A stretch of DNA of 41,426 bases. It comes from an uncultured Verrucomicrobiota bacterium. Its GTDB lineage: Bacteria; Verrucomicrobiota; Verrucomicrobiia; Limisphaerales; UBA9464. The stretch lies in contig CAJAHH010000084.1 of the NCBI GenBank assembly GCA_903939515.1, positions 1 through 41,426 on the forward strand, written 5' to 3'. The position numbers and the translations under genes were made by a program. This document shows positions 35,136 through 41,426 of the stretch, one piece after another. The stretch's first letter is position 1. Each line of letters begins with the position of its first letter. A model generated the notes under the pieces. The model was not told where the DNA came from. It saw nothing but the letters and a program-made list of their open reading frames with translations, and searched no databases.

Positions 35136-35660
35136 CTGAGCGGTAATGATTCGTCGGGAGGAAATTGATGCCGTGGCGAATCTTCTGAAAGCGCCAACGT
35201 CTGCGGTGCCGGACCGCTCGGAGATCGGTCCCTACCTCGGAAGTCTTCGGGCTACATCCAGGGGTTTTACCATAAACTCAGCCTTGCCTGGGCACCTCCG
35301 AGGTAAGGCGATTTCTCCGAAAGCGTCACGTCCACAGACATGGCCCACCGCAGAGCCGGACTGCCGCAGGGCCGGACCGCTCGGAGATCGGTCCCTACCT
35401 CGGAAGTCTTCGGGCTACATCCAGGGGTTTTACCATAAACTCAGCCTTGCCTGGGCACCTCCGAGGTAAGGCGATTTCTCCGAAAGCGCCACGTCCACAG
35501 ACATGGACCACCGCAGAGCCGGACCGCCGCAGGGCCGGACCGCTCGGAGATCGGTCCCTACCTCGGAAGTCTTCGGACTACATTCACGGTCGTAACACAG
35601 GGTCGTACCACAGCCTGAGCCAACACGACCGATCCCACTCAAAATCGTTCCGGCTTAGAA
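35136..35660. repeat. Family-1 inverted-repeat element, enlarged copy
   Basis: The left end (35136-35183: CTGAGCGGTAATGATTC, then GGGAGGAAATTGATGCCGTG) matches the left end of the compact copy at 18318 in about 80% of positions. The right end (ACACGACCGATCC at 35624-35636, ATCGTTCCGGCTTAGAA at 35644-35660) matches that copy's right end almost exactly. The two ends are imperfect inverted repeats (12 of 16 terminal bases). The compact copy's centre is absent and replaced by 2.3 copies of a 163-bp repeat. A 12-bp duplication (GGTCGTA-CACA) follows at 35588-35613. Confidence 0.7.
35208..35584. repeat. 163-bp tandem repeat, about 2.3 copies
   Basis: Copies start with GCCGGACCGCTCGGAGATCG at 35208, 35371 and 35534. 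The first two are full length and differ at only three positions that I can see; the third stops after about 50 bases. Each full unit holds inverted arms that pair 11 of 12 (35230-35241 with 35297-35308; 35393-35404 with 35460-35471), plus an inner CCAGG/CCTGG pair. This suggests a conserved stem-loop in DNA or RNA. Confidence 0.92.
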
Positions 35661-35685
35661 TGGCCTGGGGGGAGGCAACTTGAAA

Positions 35686-35714
35686 GCGACAGCAGCGGGC
35701 CCAAGAGCTATAAT
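35686..35714 (+). promoter_or_regulatory. Candidate sigma-70-type promoter, leaderless start
   Basis: A perfect -10 hexamer TATAAT (35709-35714) is preceded at 17 bases by GCGACA (4 of 6 to TTGACA, 35686-35691). Transcription would be expected about seven bases after the -10, at the A of the ATG (35721). The S41-like mRNA would then have no leader and no ribosome-binding site. Confidence 0.45.
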
Positions 35715-35720
35715 ATTACC

Positions 35721-36767
35721 ATGCGTGAGACCCTGCGGTGGATTGAAGTCCTGGCGCTGTTTCTGGCGATAGTTCTGTCTCCAGGCCTCCGGGGCGATAC
35801 GCCGTCCTCGACGACGCGCCTGCCGGAGTTGATCCAAGTGCTTCGAACCCACCTCGACCTAGGCTCGGCGGAGTTCGAGGCCCAAGCCTCTCAAGCGTTG
35901 ATCGAACGATTCGGTGCCCGGCCGGTGCAGGAAGTCTCGAGCACTGGATCCACAAACAATCCAGCCCCGGAGCTAATCGCCCGGCGGGAGCGGCTCGACG
36001 GAGGCATTTTGTACCTCCGCATGGGCCGGGTAGACTTGGGATTGCCCACGGCACTCCGGGTCGCATTGAACGACAAGACGTGGTCCACCAACGCCTCCGG
36101 TCTGGTCCTAGACCTCCGGTTTGCTTCAGGCGACTCCCTGCCGGCTGCCGGCGAGACCGCCAGCCTCTTTTCCGACCGAACCGAGGCTATCCTCCACTGG
36201 GGTAGCAATTCGATTGCAGGCTCAGGCGCCCAGCGCCTCTGGAGCCTCCCTATGGCCGTCTTGGTCAACAACCGAACCCAAGGGGCTGCCGAAGCGTTGG
36301 CCGCCGTGTTAAGGCAAGAGACCGGAAGCCCTCTGGTCGGACAACCCACCGCCGGACGGCATGGAGTCTTCCGTGAGGTCGGCCTTGGAGACGGTACCCG
36401 CCTTCAGGTACCCGCAGGGCGCATCCGACTGGGCGATGGATCAACTTTGGCTGCGGGGCCTATCCCGCCGGACATTCGGATCCCGGTCCCGGAAAACACC
36501 GAACGTGGATTCATCAAAAACCCCATCGCGGCCCTCAAACCCAACGGAACCAATGGCATTAGCGGTGCCATGGGCTCTGCCCCCCTTCCACGACGCAAAG
36601 TCACTGAAGCCGATCTGGTTCGCGCGCAACGGAGCGAACCGAACGAGTCGACGAACCAGACCCATACAGTGGAAAAGGCCGCGGTGCCCGTCCGGTTGGC
36701 CGATCCTGTCTTGGCCCGAGCGGCGGACCTTGTTCGCGGGTTGAGCGCCTTCCAGAAGGCTCGTTGA
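35721..36767 (+). CDS. S41 (C-terminal processing) peptidase homologue lacking catalytic Ser and Lys
   Basis: The 348-residue protein has an N-terminal signal or anchor (LALFLAIVLSPGL). It then has the S41 core: GGILYLRMGRVDLG, GLVLDLRFASGDS, PMAVLVNNRTQGAAEALAAVL, and SPLVGQPTAGRHGVFREVGLGDG. In active CtpA/Tsp proteins the nucleophile lies three residues before the Glu of SASE and the base Lys 25 residues later. Here these positions are Gly188 and Arg213, with the 25-residue spacing kept. No PDZ domain is evident. It is therefore probably a non-proteolytic paralogue, for example a peptide-binding or scaffold protein. The C-terminal 80 residues are Pro/Asn-rich. It may have a leaderless mRNA. 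Confidence 0.78.
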   Translation: MRETLRWIEVLALFLAIVLSPGLRGDTPSSTTRLPELIQVLRTHLDLGSAEFEAQASQALIERFGARPVQEVSSTGSTNNPAPELIARRERLDGGILYLRMGRVDLGLPTALRVALNDKTWSTNASGLVLDLRFASGDSLPAAGETASLFSDRTEAILHWGSNSIAGSGAQRLWSLPMAVLVNNRTQGAAEALAAVLRQETGSPLVGQPTAGRHGVFREVGLGDGTRLQVPAGRIRLGDGSTLAAGPIPPDIRIPVPENTERGFIKNPIAALKPNGTNGISGAMGSAPLPRRKVTEADLVRAQRSEPNESTNQTHTVEKAAVPVRLADPVLARAADLVRGLSAFQKAR

Positions 36768-36815
36768 AACAGGCTTCCGGCTTACGGGAACAAGGCCCGA
36801 CTCGGACCGGCTCTT

Positions 36816-38087
36816 TTAGGGCCGGGCTGGCAAGAATTTCCAGCGCCGGGCCTTCAACTCGAACCGGGGCAGAGATCCAGCAGAGACGGGGATCACAGAA
36901 ATCCTCAATGACAACGCCTCATGAAGGCGGTCGGCCAGATCGCGACACACCAACTCCGAGGCCTCGGCTTCGATAGACACCGCCGCCAAGTCGCCCGTCT
37001 GGTCCACCGTCACCCGGTACTCGCCCACCGAATCCAAGGATCGTACGACTACATCCACAGCCGAGGGATAGAGATTCACACCGCGGACGACCACCATGTC
37101 GTCCACCCGCCCCAAAATTCCACCCTCGAACGTCCACCGCCCCCGCCATTGTCGCGGGCAGACCCAATCTCCAGTCCGGTAGCGGATGAGGGGCGAACCC
37201 ACCCGCTTCAAGGTCGTCAGCACCAACTCACCGCGCGTCCCCTCGGACACGGGAAGCAATGTCTGAGGATCCACGATCTCCGCAAAAAACTGGGAATCGA
37301 GCAGCACCAGGCTTCCCGGTAGTTCGGCCGATTCATAAGTCACCGGACCCGTCTCGGTCATCCCGTGATGATCGAACACTTGGGCACCCGGCCAGGCGGC
37401 TTCGATACGCGAACGGACAGTCGCCTGACTCCCCCCTGGCTCGCCGGCCACAATGATTCGCCGCACCCGACACGGACTCAAATCGATCCCCTCGGCGCGG
37501 GCCGTCTCGGCCAAGTGCAGCGCGTAAGTCGGCGTGCAGCACATCACGGTGAAGCCTTGTTCCATCAGCACTCTCAAGCGGAGCAAAGAACTCATCCCGC
37601 CCCCCGATACTGAGAGCACACCCAGGCGCTGGGCCGCCTCAAAGGCCAACCAAAAGCCCAGAAACGGGCCAAAACTAAACGGGAAGAACGCCCGGTCGCT
37701 CGAACCCACACCGGCCTGCCTCAACACCTCCACCCAACCGTCGGTCATGGCCGACCAACTCTCCGGGGTGTCCAACCACCGCATGGGAGCTCCGTGGGTC
37801 CCGCTGGTTTGGTGGCAGCGCGTGTAGGCGGCCACCGGGAAGGTGAGGTTGGACCCGTAGGGCCGAAAGGCGGCCTGATCAGCCACCAGTTCGGCCTTAG
37901 TCGTTAGCGGAAAGCGCGTTTGAAAATCTTCCAACGACGAGGGCAAGGCCGAACACCCCACCGATGCATACTTGCGCCCATAAAACGGATTGGTGGGCAC
38001 AACTGCCCCCAGTAGGGATCGAATCGCATCCAACGGGGGCATTCCTGCAAAGGACGCCCCAGTGGACGAGTGTCCGGTATCGCTCAC
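36816..38087 (-). CDS. Phenylacetate-CoA ligase-like (PaaK family) adenylate-forming enzyme
   Basis: The 423-residue protein has the PaaK-type adenylate-forming motifs. These are the phosphate loop TSGTHGAPM at residues 94-102, HHGMTETGPV for adenine and acyl binding, SPLIRYRTGDW, and GRVDDMVVVRGVNLYPSAVD. A C-terminal Lys lies in RFELKARRW. The family activates carboxylic acids as acyl-adenylates and passes them to CoA or a carrier. The substrate cannot be inferred; no phenylacetate genes are nearby. It is the downstream member of a two-gene unit with the membrane protein, 43 bases apart. The length is typical of compact PaaK homologues. Confidence 0.85.
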   Translation of the reverse strand: MSDTGHSSTGASFAGMPPLDAIRSLLGAVVPTNPFYGRKYASVGCSALPSSLEDFQTRFPLTTKAELVADQAAFRPYGSNLTFPVAAYTRCHQTSGTHGAPMRWLDTPESWSAMTDGWVEVLRQAGVGSSDRAFFPFSFGPFLGFWLAFEAAQRLGVLSVSGGGMSSLLRLRVLMEQGFTVMCCTPTYALHLAETARAEGIDLSPCRVRRIIVAGEPGGSQATVRSRIEAAWPGAQVFDHHGMTETGPVTYESAELPGSLVLLDSQFFAEIVDPQTLLPVSEGTRGELVLTTLKRVGSPLIRYRTGDWVCPRQWRGRWTFEGGILGRVDDMVVVRGVNLYPSAVDVVVRSLDSVGEYRVTVDQTGDLAAVSIEAEASELVCRDLADRLHEALSLRISVIPVSAGSLPRFELKARRWKFLPARP

Positions 38088-38130
38088 ATGCTTGGGTTCT
38101 CAGCCACGACGAGGCGCTGAATGGACCAGC

Positions 38131-38733
38131 TCAATGAGCGTTGGTAGATCCGCCCGCGGAAATGGCGGGAGCCACAACACCGGCTGCCGGCTTGGCCGGA
38201 CCCCCTGTGTTCGACGGCGCGTACTTGGCCACCATGAACGCACCGGTCGCCGCCAGGACGCAGCCCAGAAGGAACGGCAGCGGAAGGGTCTTAATGCCTC
38301 CCTGCGGCGGATGCAGCAGCATGGCGACCAGCGTATTGATGACCGGAGCCCCACCGAAGACGATGGGCATCACGGCCGCGGCTGCGGCTCCCTTGTAAAT
38401 GGGCGCAGCGGCCCCCAGCGCGAGCACCAAGGTGAATGCACCCAAGGCACCGGTGACACCCGCAATCAGACTCCATTGAATACCCATCGGAGTGAGACTC
38501 CAATCCGAACCACGAACCTTCAGCAAGACCGCCGAGGCGACGCCAATAATCGCATAGGCGATGCAGACAAACAGGAAGGCCTTCAGACCCGCATGCGGGG
38601 TTTCGGACCCCATCGGCATGTAGCCGCGACCCTTGTGCAGGATCACTCCGTACACACCCCAAGAGAGCACCGTCAGGAGGGCGAAAATTAGCCACGTATT
38701 ACCAGGACCAGCCGCCGCAGGAGCAGGATTCAT
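38131..38733 (-). CDS. Five-helix integral membrane protein, DMT/EamA-like
   Basis: The 200-residue protein has five hydrophobic segments: NTWLIFALLTVLSWGVYGVI, AFLFVCIAYAIIGVASAVLL, SLIAGVTGALGAFTLVLALG, AVMPIVFGGAPVINTLVAML, and PFLLGCVLAATGAFMVAKYA. GWGVYG-type and LxPPxG loops and the five-helix size recall one half of a drug/metabolite transporter (EamA) protein. The C-terminal 30 residues are Ala/Pro/Gly-rich and probably disordered. The ATG at 38733 is preferred over a GTG three codons earlier. Its substrate, and whether it works as a dimer, are unknown. The PaaK-like gene follows after 43 bases. Confidence 0.75.
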   Translation of the reverse strand: MNPAPAAAGPGNTWLIFALLTVLSWGVYGVILHKGRGYMPMGSETPHAGLKAFLFVCIAYAIIGVASAVLLKVRGSDWSLTPMGIQWSLIAGVTGALGAFTLVLALGAAAPIYKGAAAAAVMPIVFGGAPVINTLVAMLLHPPQGGIKTLPLPFLLGCVLAATGAFMVAKYAPSNTGGPAKPAAGVVAPAISAGGSTNAH

Positions 38734-38829
38734 TATCCGCACAGGTTACGCGCAGTCGCTGCAAACGGCAACAAGTCCGGCAGCGGACAGGTGACACGGA
38801 GGGGTGTCTCACCGCACCCTCTCCCACCG

Positions 38830-39708
38830 ATGCAAGAATTGATCTCCAAGGCAGCGGCCTTGTTGGAAGCCCTGCCCTACATCCAACGCTTCTCCGGACA
38901 GACTTTTGTGGTGAAGTACGGTGGCAGTTTCATGGACTCGCCCGATCCGTCCATTCGCAACGGCGTCGCCCGAGACATCGTATTTTTGGAAGCGGTAGAG
39001 ATTAACCCAGTGGTCGTCCACGGCGGAGGCAAGGCCATCACCCGAGCCATGGAAGCCGCAGGCTTGAAGGCCCACTTCATCCAGGGACAACGCGTCACCG
39101 ACGCGGCGACCGTCGAAGTGGTGGACCAAGTCTTGTCTCGGGAAATCAACCCCGAGGTGGTGAAGACCCTTCAGTCACTGGGTGGTGTGGCCCGAGGGTT
39201 TGCCGGGACCGACATCTTCACCTGCAAGAAACTCTGGCTTCAAGATGCCGCCGGGAACCCGGTGGATATAGGCTTCGTCGGAGAAGTCACTGCCGTAAAC
39301 ACTGAGCCCTTGATGGACTGCATCCGACAGGGAATCACCCCAGTCATTAGTCCGACGGCCCGCGGCGAAGACGGGCATGTCTACAACTGCAACGCCGACG
39401 TCGCCGCCGCCATGGCCGCCATCGCCCTCAAAGCATGCCGGTTAGTCTTCATGTCGGATGTCCCGGGCTTGATGCGCGACCCGAAGGATCCCGCCACCGT
39501 CATCCCGCACCTGTCGATCTCCGAAGTTCCCGCCCTCAAGGCCGCCGGCGTGGTGGATAAAGGCATGATCCCCAAGGTAGACAGCGCGGTTTCGGCGCTA
39601 AAATCCGGCATCGAAAAAGTCTCCTTCGTAGACGGCCGCGTGCCGCATTCTGTCTTGCTAGAGATCTTCACCGACGCCGGCGTGGGCACCGAAGTGGTGC
39701 TGCTGTAA
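38830..39708 (+). CDS. argB: Acetylglutamate kinase
   Basis: ArgB phosphorylates N-acetylglutamate in the second step of arginine synthesis. The 292-residue protein shows the amino-acid kinase motifs: VVKYGGSFMDS, NPVVVHGGGKAITRAMEAAG, and YNCNADVAAAMAAIALKA. KGMIPKVDSAVSALKSGIEKVSFVDGRVPHSVLLEIFTDAGVGTEV forms the ATP-side and C-terminal region. The N-terminal helix (ISKAAALLEALPYIQRF) is of the kind found in arginine-sensitive hexameric enzymes, so feedback inhibition is likely. The start at 38830 matches family N-termini; the frame opens 13 codons earlier. It is isolated from other arg genes in the window and converges with the ATP-grasp-like gene 12 bases away. Confidence 0.96.
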   Translation: MQELISKAAALLEALPYIQRFSGQTFVVKYGGSFMDSPDPSIRNGVARDIVFLEAVEINPVVVHGGGKAITRAMEAAGLKAHFIQGQRVTDAATVEVVDQVLSREINPEVVKTLQSLGGVARGFAGTDIFTCKKLWLQDAAGNPVDIGFVGEVTAVNTEPLMDCIRQGITPVISPTARGEDGHVYNCNADVAAAMAAIALKACRLVFMSDVPGLMRDPKDPATVIPHLSISEVPALKAAGVVDKGMIPKVDSAVSALKSGIEKVSFVDGRVPHSVLLEIFTDAGVGTEVVLL

Positions 39709-39720
39709 TTGGGCGATTTC

Positions 39721-41028
39721 TCAAGCACTGCACGGAGCGAGAATCGCATCGCTCATGCCGTGGATGATTTTTTTATCCGCCGGATTGAGCGTCGCTAAGA
39801 TGCCTCCGAGTTTCGGACGGGCCTGATCCCCATCACCAGACACGAAGTAATACGGGCACAAGCGGGCACGGACTGGCTGACGAGTGATCTCCCCCGTATC
39901 GAGGTCCAAAGCCTCGGCCTCCAGCAGTCGCGGTTTGTGGTACTGCTGCAACAAGTAGGGCGACCCGGGCCAAGCCCCGAGAGCCCGATCTACCGCCGAA
40001 CCCCATTCACCGGCGCTCAAATCGGACCCCAGATAAACGCCCCGAGAACCCCAGGCCTGCGGACTGAACCCAGAGATCTTTAACACCAGCGCCCGATCTC
40101 GCTGGGATAGCCCCTTCAGCTGAGACCACTCGGTGATTTCTAACCCAGGATAAGCGCCATGGGGCGGCAGCGGCGTCGGATCCAGCAACCAACTGCGCGG
40201 CACAATCTTCAGCAACCGGAGGTAGAACCCCTCCCCCAATTCCTGCCGCCAGAACTCCCTCAGGTTTCGATTCCACAACAGGGCAAAGAGCAGCTTCTCC
40301 TCGAAAATGGGCCTCGGCGGCGGCGTCAGCCGGATGCGCTTTTCCAAAGCCTTCTGAATCAACGCGCCCGATCCCTGCACCTGAGGCAAATCGAACAACT
40401 CGAAGAAGCGGTACACCGCCTCACCATCGGCCGGTGCATCAAAATCTCCTCCGTGCACCTGGAAACGGCCCGATCCCAACTGTGCAGCCAGCCAAGCCAT
40501 TTCCGGGCGATAAGACGCAGCCTCCTCAGACACCACAATATGAACCTTCGAGGCCTCCCCAAAAATGGACGCGAATCCATCCTGCATGCCAGAGCCTCCC
40601 CCAATGACCGCATCACCCAGAGCCGCGTAAGTTTGGTTCAGCCACTGAGTCAGACCGATCCCCCCGGGCACCGAATCCAACTCGGAGATAATGAACCCCT
40701 CCTCGGTGAGCAGCAGGTCTGGACGAATCACCCGAGGCAGTTCATTGCGCAACGCGGCCGCCCGTTGGATCGCCACCAATTCCGGCGGCTTTCCCTGATC
40801 TAGCACCTCCGCAACCCAAGCCGGCGCGCGCCCCTCGACACTCCGCCGGTACAACTGGTTCACGGCCTTATAGAACTGGTGAAACACCCGCCCTAGCGAC
40901 TCGATCTCCGCAGCCAACGATTCGCCCAAGGCCAGCGGCCGCGCCGCCGATTTCCAGCTCATCCCCCCAAAGAGCCCTCCCTCCGGCATGGCTTGGCGCA
41001 GCGACTGAGCCCGATCAACAGCGGTCAT
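39721..41028 (-). CDS. Unknown protein with ATP-grasp-like features
   Basis: I cannot name this 435-residue cytoplasmic protein. Several segments resemble circularly permuted ATP-grasp enzymes of the glutathionylspermidine-synthase kind. These are PDLLLTEEGFIISELDSVPGG near residues 103-123, LVLKISGFSPQAWGSRGVYLG near 318-338 (a Lys and glycine-rich loop), and SPYLLQQYHKPRLLEAEALD. RARLCPYYFVSGDGDQARPKLGG follows near the C-terminus. If correct it would ligate a carboxylate to an amine using ATP. It has no signal peptide or membrane segment and no partner gene in view, and it is convergent with argB. Confidence 0.7.
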   Translation of the reverse strand: MTAVDRAQSLRQAMPEGGLFGGMSWKSAARPLALGESLAAEIESLGRVFHQFYKAVNQLYRRSVEGRAPAWVAEVLDQGKPPELVAIQRAAALRNELPRVIRPDLLLTEEGFIISELDSVPGGIGLTQWLNQTYAALGDAVIGGGSGMQDGFASIFGEASKVHIVVSEEAASYRPEMAWLAAQLGSGRFQVHGGDFDAPADGEAVYRFFELFDLPQVQGSGALIQKALEKRIRLTPPPRPIFEEKLLFALLWNRNLREFWRQELGEGFYLRLLKIVPRSWLLDPTPLPPHGAYPGLEITEWSQLKGLSQRDRALVLKISGFSPQAWGSRGVYLGSDLSAGEWGSAVDRALGAWPGSPYLLQQYHKPRLLEAEALDLDTGEITRQPVRARLCPYYFVSGDGDQARPKLGGILATLNPADKKIIHGMSDAILAPCSA

Positions 41029-41140
41029 GTGCCCTCACCCTACGAACCCACACCGTCTCCCTCAACCTCATCTGCTCTCAGAATGGCAGCCCAGCCAAGA
41101 CCACTACGCAGCCGACCACCACGCCCAACCCACCAACGCT

Positions 41141-41202
41141 CCCGGTAAGGCTTCGATCTCCGAACGGAGCGCACGGGCCCCGGCGCTTTCGGAGAAATCG
41201 CC
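41141..41202 (-). repeat. Decayed relative of the 163-bp repeat
   Basis: Positions 41182-41202 are identical over 21 bases, in reverse orientation, to 35470-35490 inside the second 163-bp unit. Next to it, CGTTCGGAGATCG...CCTTACC on the minus strand resembles CGCTCGGAGATCGGTCCCTACC of the unit, with the stretch between shortened. It appears to be an internally deleted copy. Confidence 0.65.
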
Positions 41203-41276
41203 CTACCCCCTGAGCTGCCGCCTGACTCAAACAACCGGCACCGTCGCCCTAGCGACACAATTGCCCCCGGGCGGCA

Positions 41277-41387
41277 GCGGGACACGGCCGAAGCGAGCCT
41301 TGGAGGCGAACAAACCACCCCCTCGCGCACAGCGCGAAAGCCCCATCCTTTCAGAAGCCTCCTCAGCCCGCGCAGGCCGAGTCCCGC
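41277..41387. repeat. Family-2 inverted-repeat element, copy 2
   Basis: Termini at 41277-41298 (GCGGGACACGGCCGAAGCGA then GC) and 41366-41387 form a 22-bp inverted repeat with about 17 matches. Interior GCGCACAGCGC and GAAAGCC match the corresponding parts of the copy at 27399-27513. The outer flank GGAGCC-CC-GCAGCAAG also matches, so the homologous segment may reach 41410 or beyond the window edge. Confidence 0.65.
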
Positions 41388-41426
41388 GGAGCCCCACCGT
41401 GCAGCAAGCCACACGAGCCCCGGCGC

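Larger units (their letters stand above)
34939..35720. other. Intergenic region dominated by enlarged family-1 element
   Basis: No supported gene in 782 bases; the small open frames here arise from the repeats. About 200 bases upstream of rpmB show nothing nameable. Then come the family-1 element (35136-35660) with its 163-bp tandem repeats, and a possible promoter for the S41-like gene. Confidence 0.65.
41029..41426. other. Right-edge non-coding region with repeat remnants
   Basis: The open frame spanning 41040-41414 on the minus strand is Arg/Gly-rich and coincides with repeat sequence, so I do not accept it as a gene. The region holds a decayed relative of the 163-bp repeat (41141-41202) and a family-2 element (41277-41387). 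Confidence 0.6.

Noticed and set aside
35208-35584. CRISPR array
   Set aside because: The repeat is directly tandem with no spacers, and the 163-base unit is far too long.
41040-41414. 124-codon open frame at the right edge, minus strand
   Set aside because: It covers the family-2 element and the decayed 163-bp relative. The product is Arg/Gly/Ser-rich and carries no family signal.

Overview
The window is a GC-rich chromosomal segment that I read as Verrucomicrobiota, or at least the Planctomycetes-Verrucomicrobia group. The evidence is a prepilin-like protein with an H-X9-DG C-terminus, a DUF1549/DUF1553 cytochrome next to a DUF1501 protein and a Pirellula/Verrucomicrobium-type haem protein, a PEP-CTERM protein, and very large secreted proteins with carbohydrate-binding modules. 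Few starts carry a Shine-Dalgarno sequence; the PEP-CTERM gene is the clear exception. I count 27 protein genes. I see no tRNA, rRNA, CRISPR array, phage or complete transposon.

Layout. 0-3.4 kb, plus strand: pseudopilin-like protein, an aldo/keto reductase homologue lacking two tetrad residues, and recA. 3.8-7.2 kb, minus strand: rnc with an upstream unknown gene, and GTP-type pckG. 7.7-8.4 kb: LOG-family protein. 8.6-13.0 kb, minus: a 1485-residue secreted carbohydrate-binding protein ending at a UUCG terminator. 13.3-14.0 kb: PEP-CTERM protein. 14.0-18.2 kb, minus: a tightly packed five-gene run of exported SMP-30-type lactonase, dgoK, dgoA, a Ser/Gly-rich exported protein and a small exported protein. 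The first three form most of a galactonate (De Ley-Doudoroff type) route, without a dehydratase. 18.5-21.5 kb, minus: a 1002-residue secreted protein. 21.8-26.2 kb, minus: RND efflux pump and its adaptor. 26.4-27.2 kb, minus: exported glycerophosphodiester phosphodiesterase. 27.7-34.5 kb, plus: three exported proteins, two with c-type haem motifs. 34.7 kb, minus: rpmB. 35.7-36.8 kb, plus: S41-peptidase homologue without the catalytic Ser/Lys. 36.8-38.7 kb, minus: PaaK-like ligase and a five-helix membrane protein. 38.8-39.7 kb, plus: argB. 39.7-41.0 kb, minus: an ATP-grasp-like protein of unknown role.

The least explained structure lies between genes. Two families of short inverted-repeat elements recur. 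Family 1 has one compact copy (18318-18487) and one enlarged copy (35136-35660) whose interior has been replaced by a 163-bp tandem repeat with its own hairpin arms; a decayed relative of that repeat lies at 41141-41202. Family 2 has copies at 27399-27513 and 41277-41387. No transposase is present, so they look like non-autonomous MITE- or REP-type elements. They are the best candidates here for something undescribed, followed by the two enzyme homologues with altered active sites and a possible leaderless promoter beside the enlarged element.
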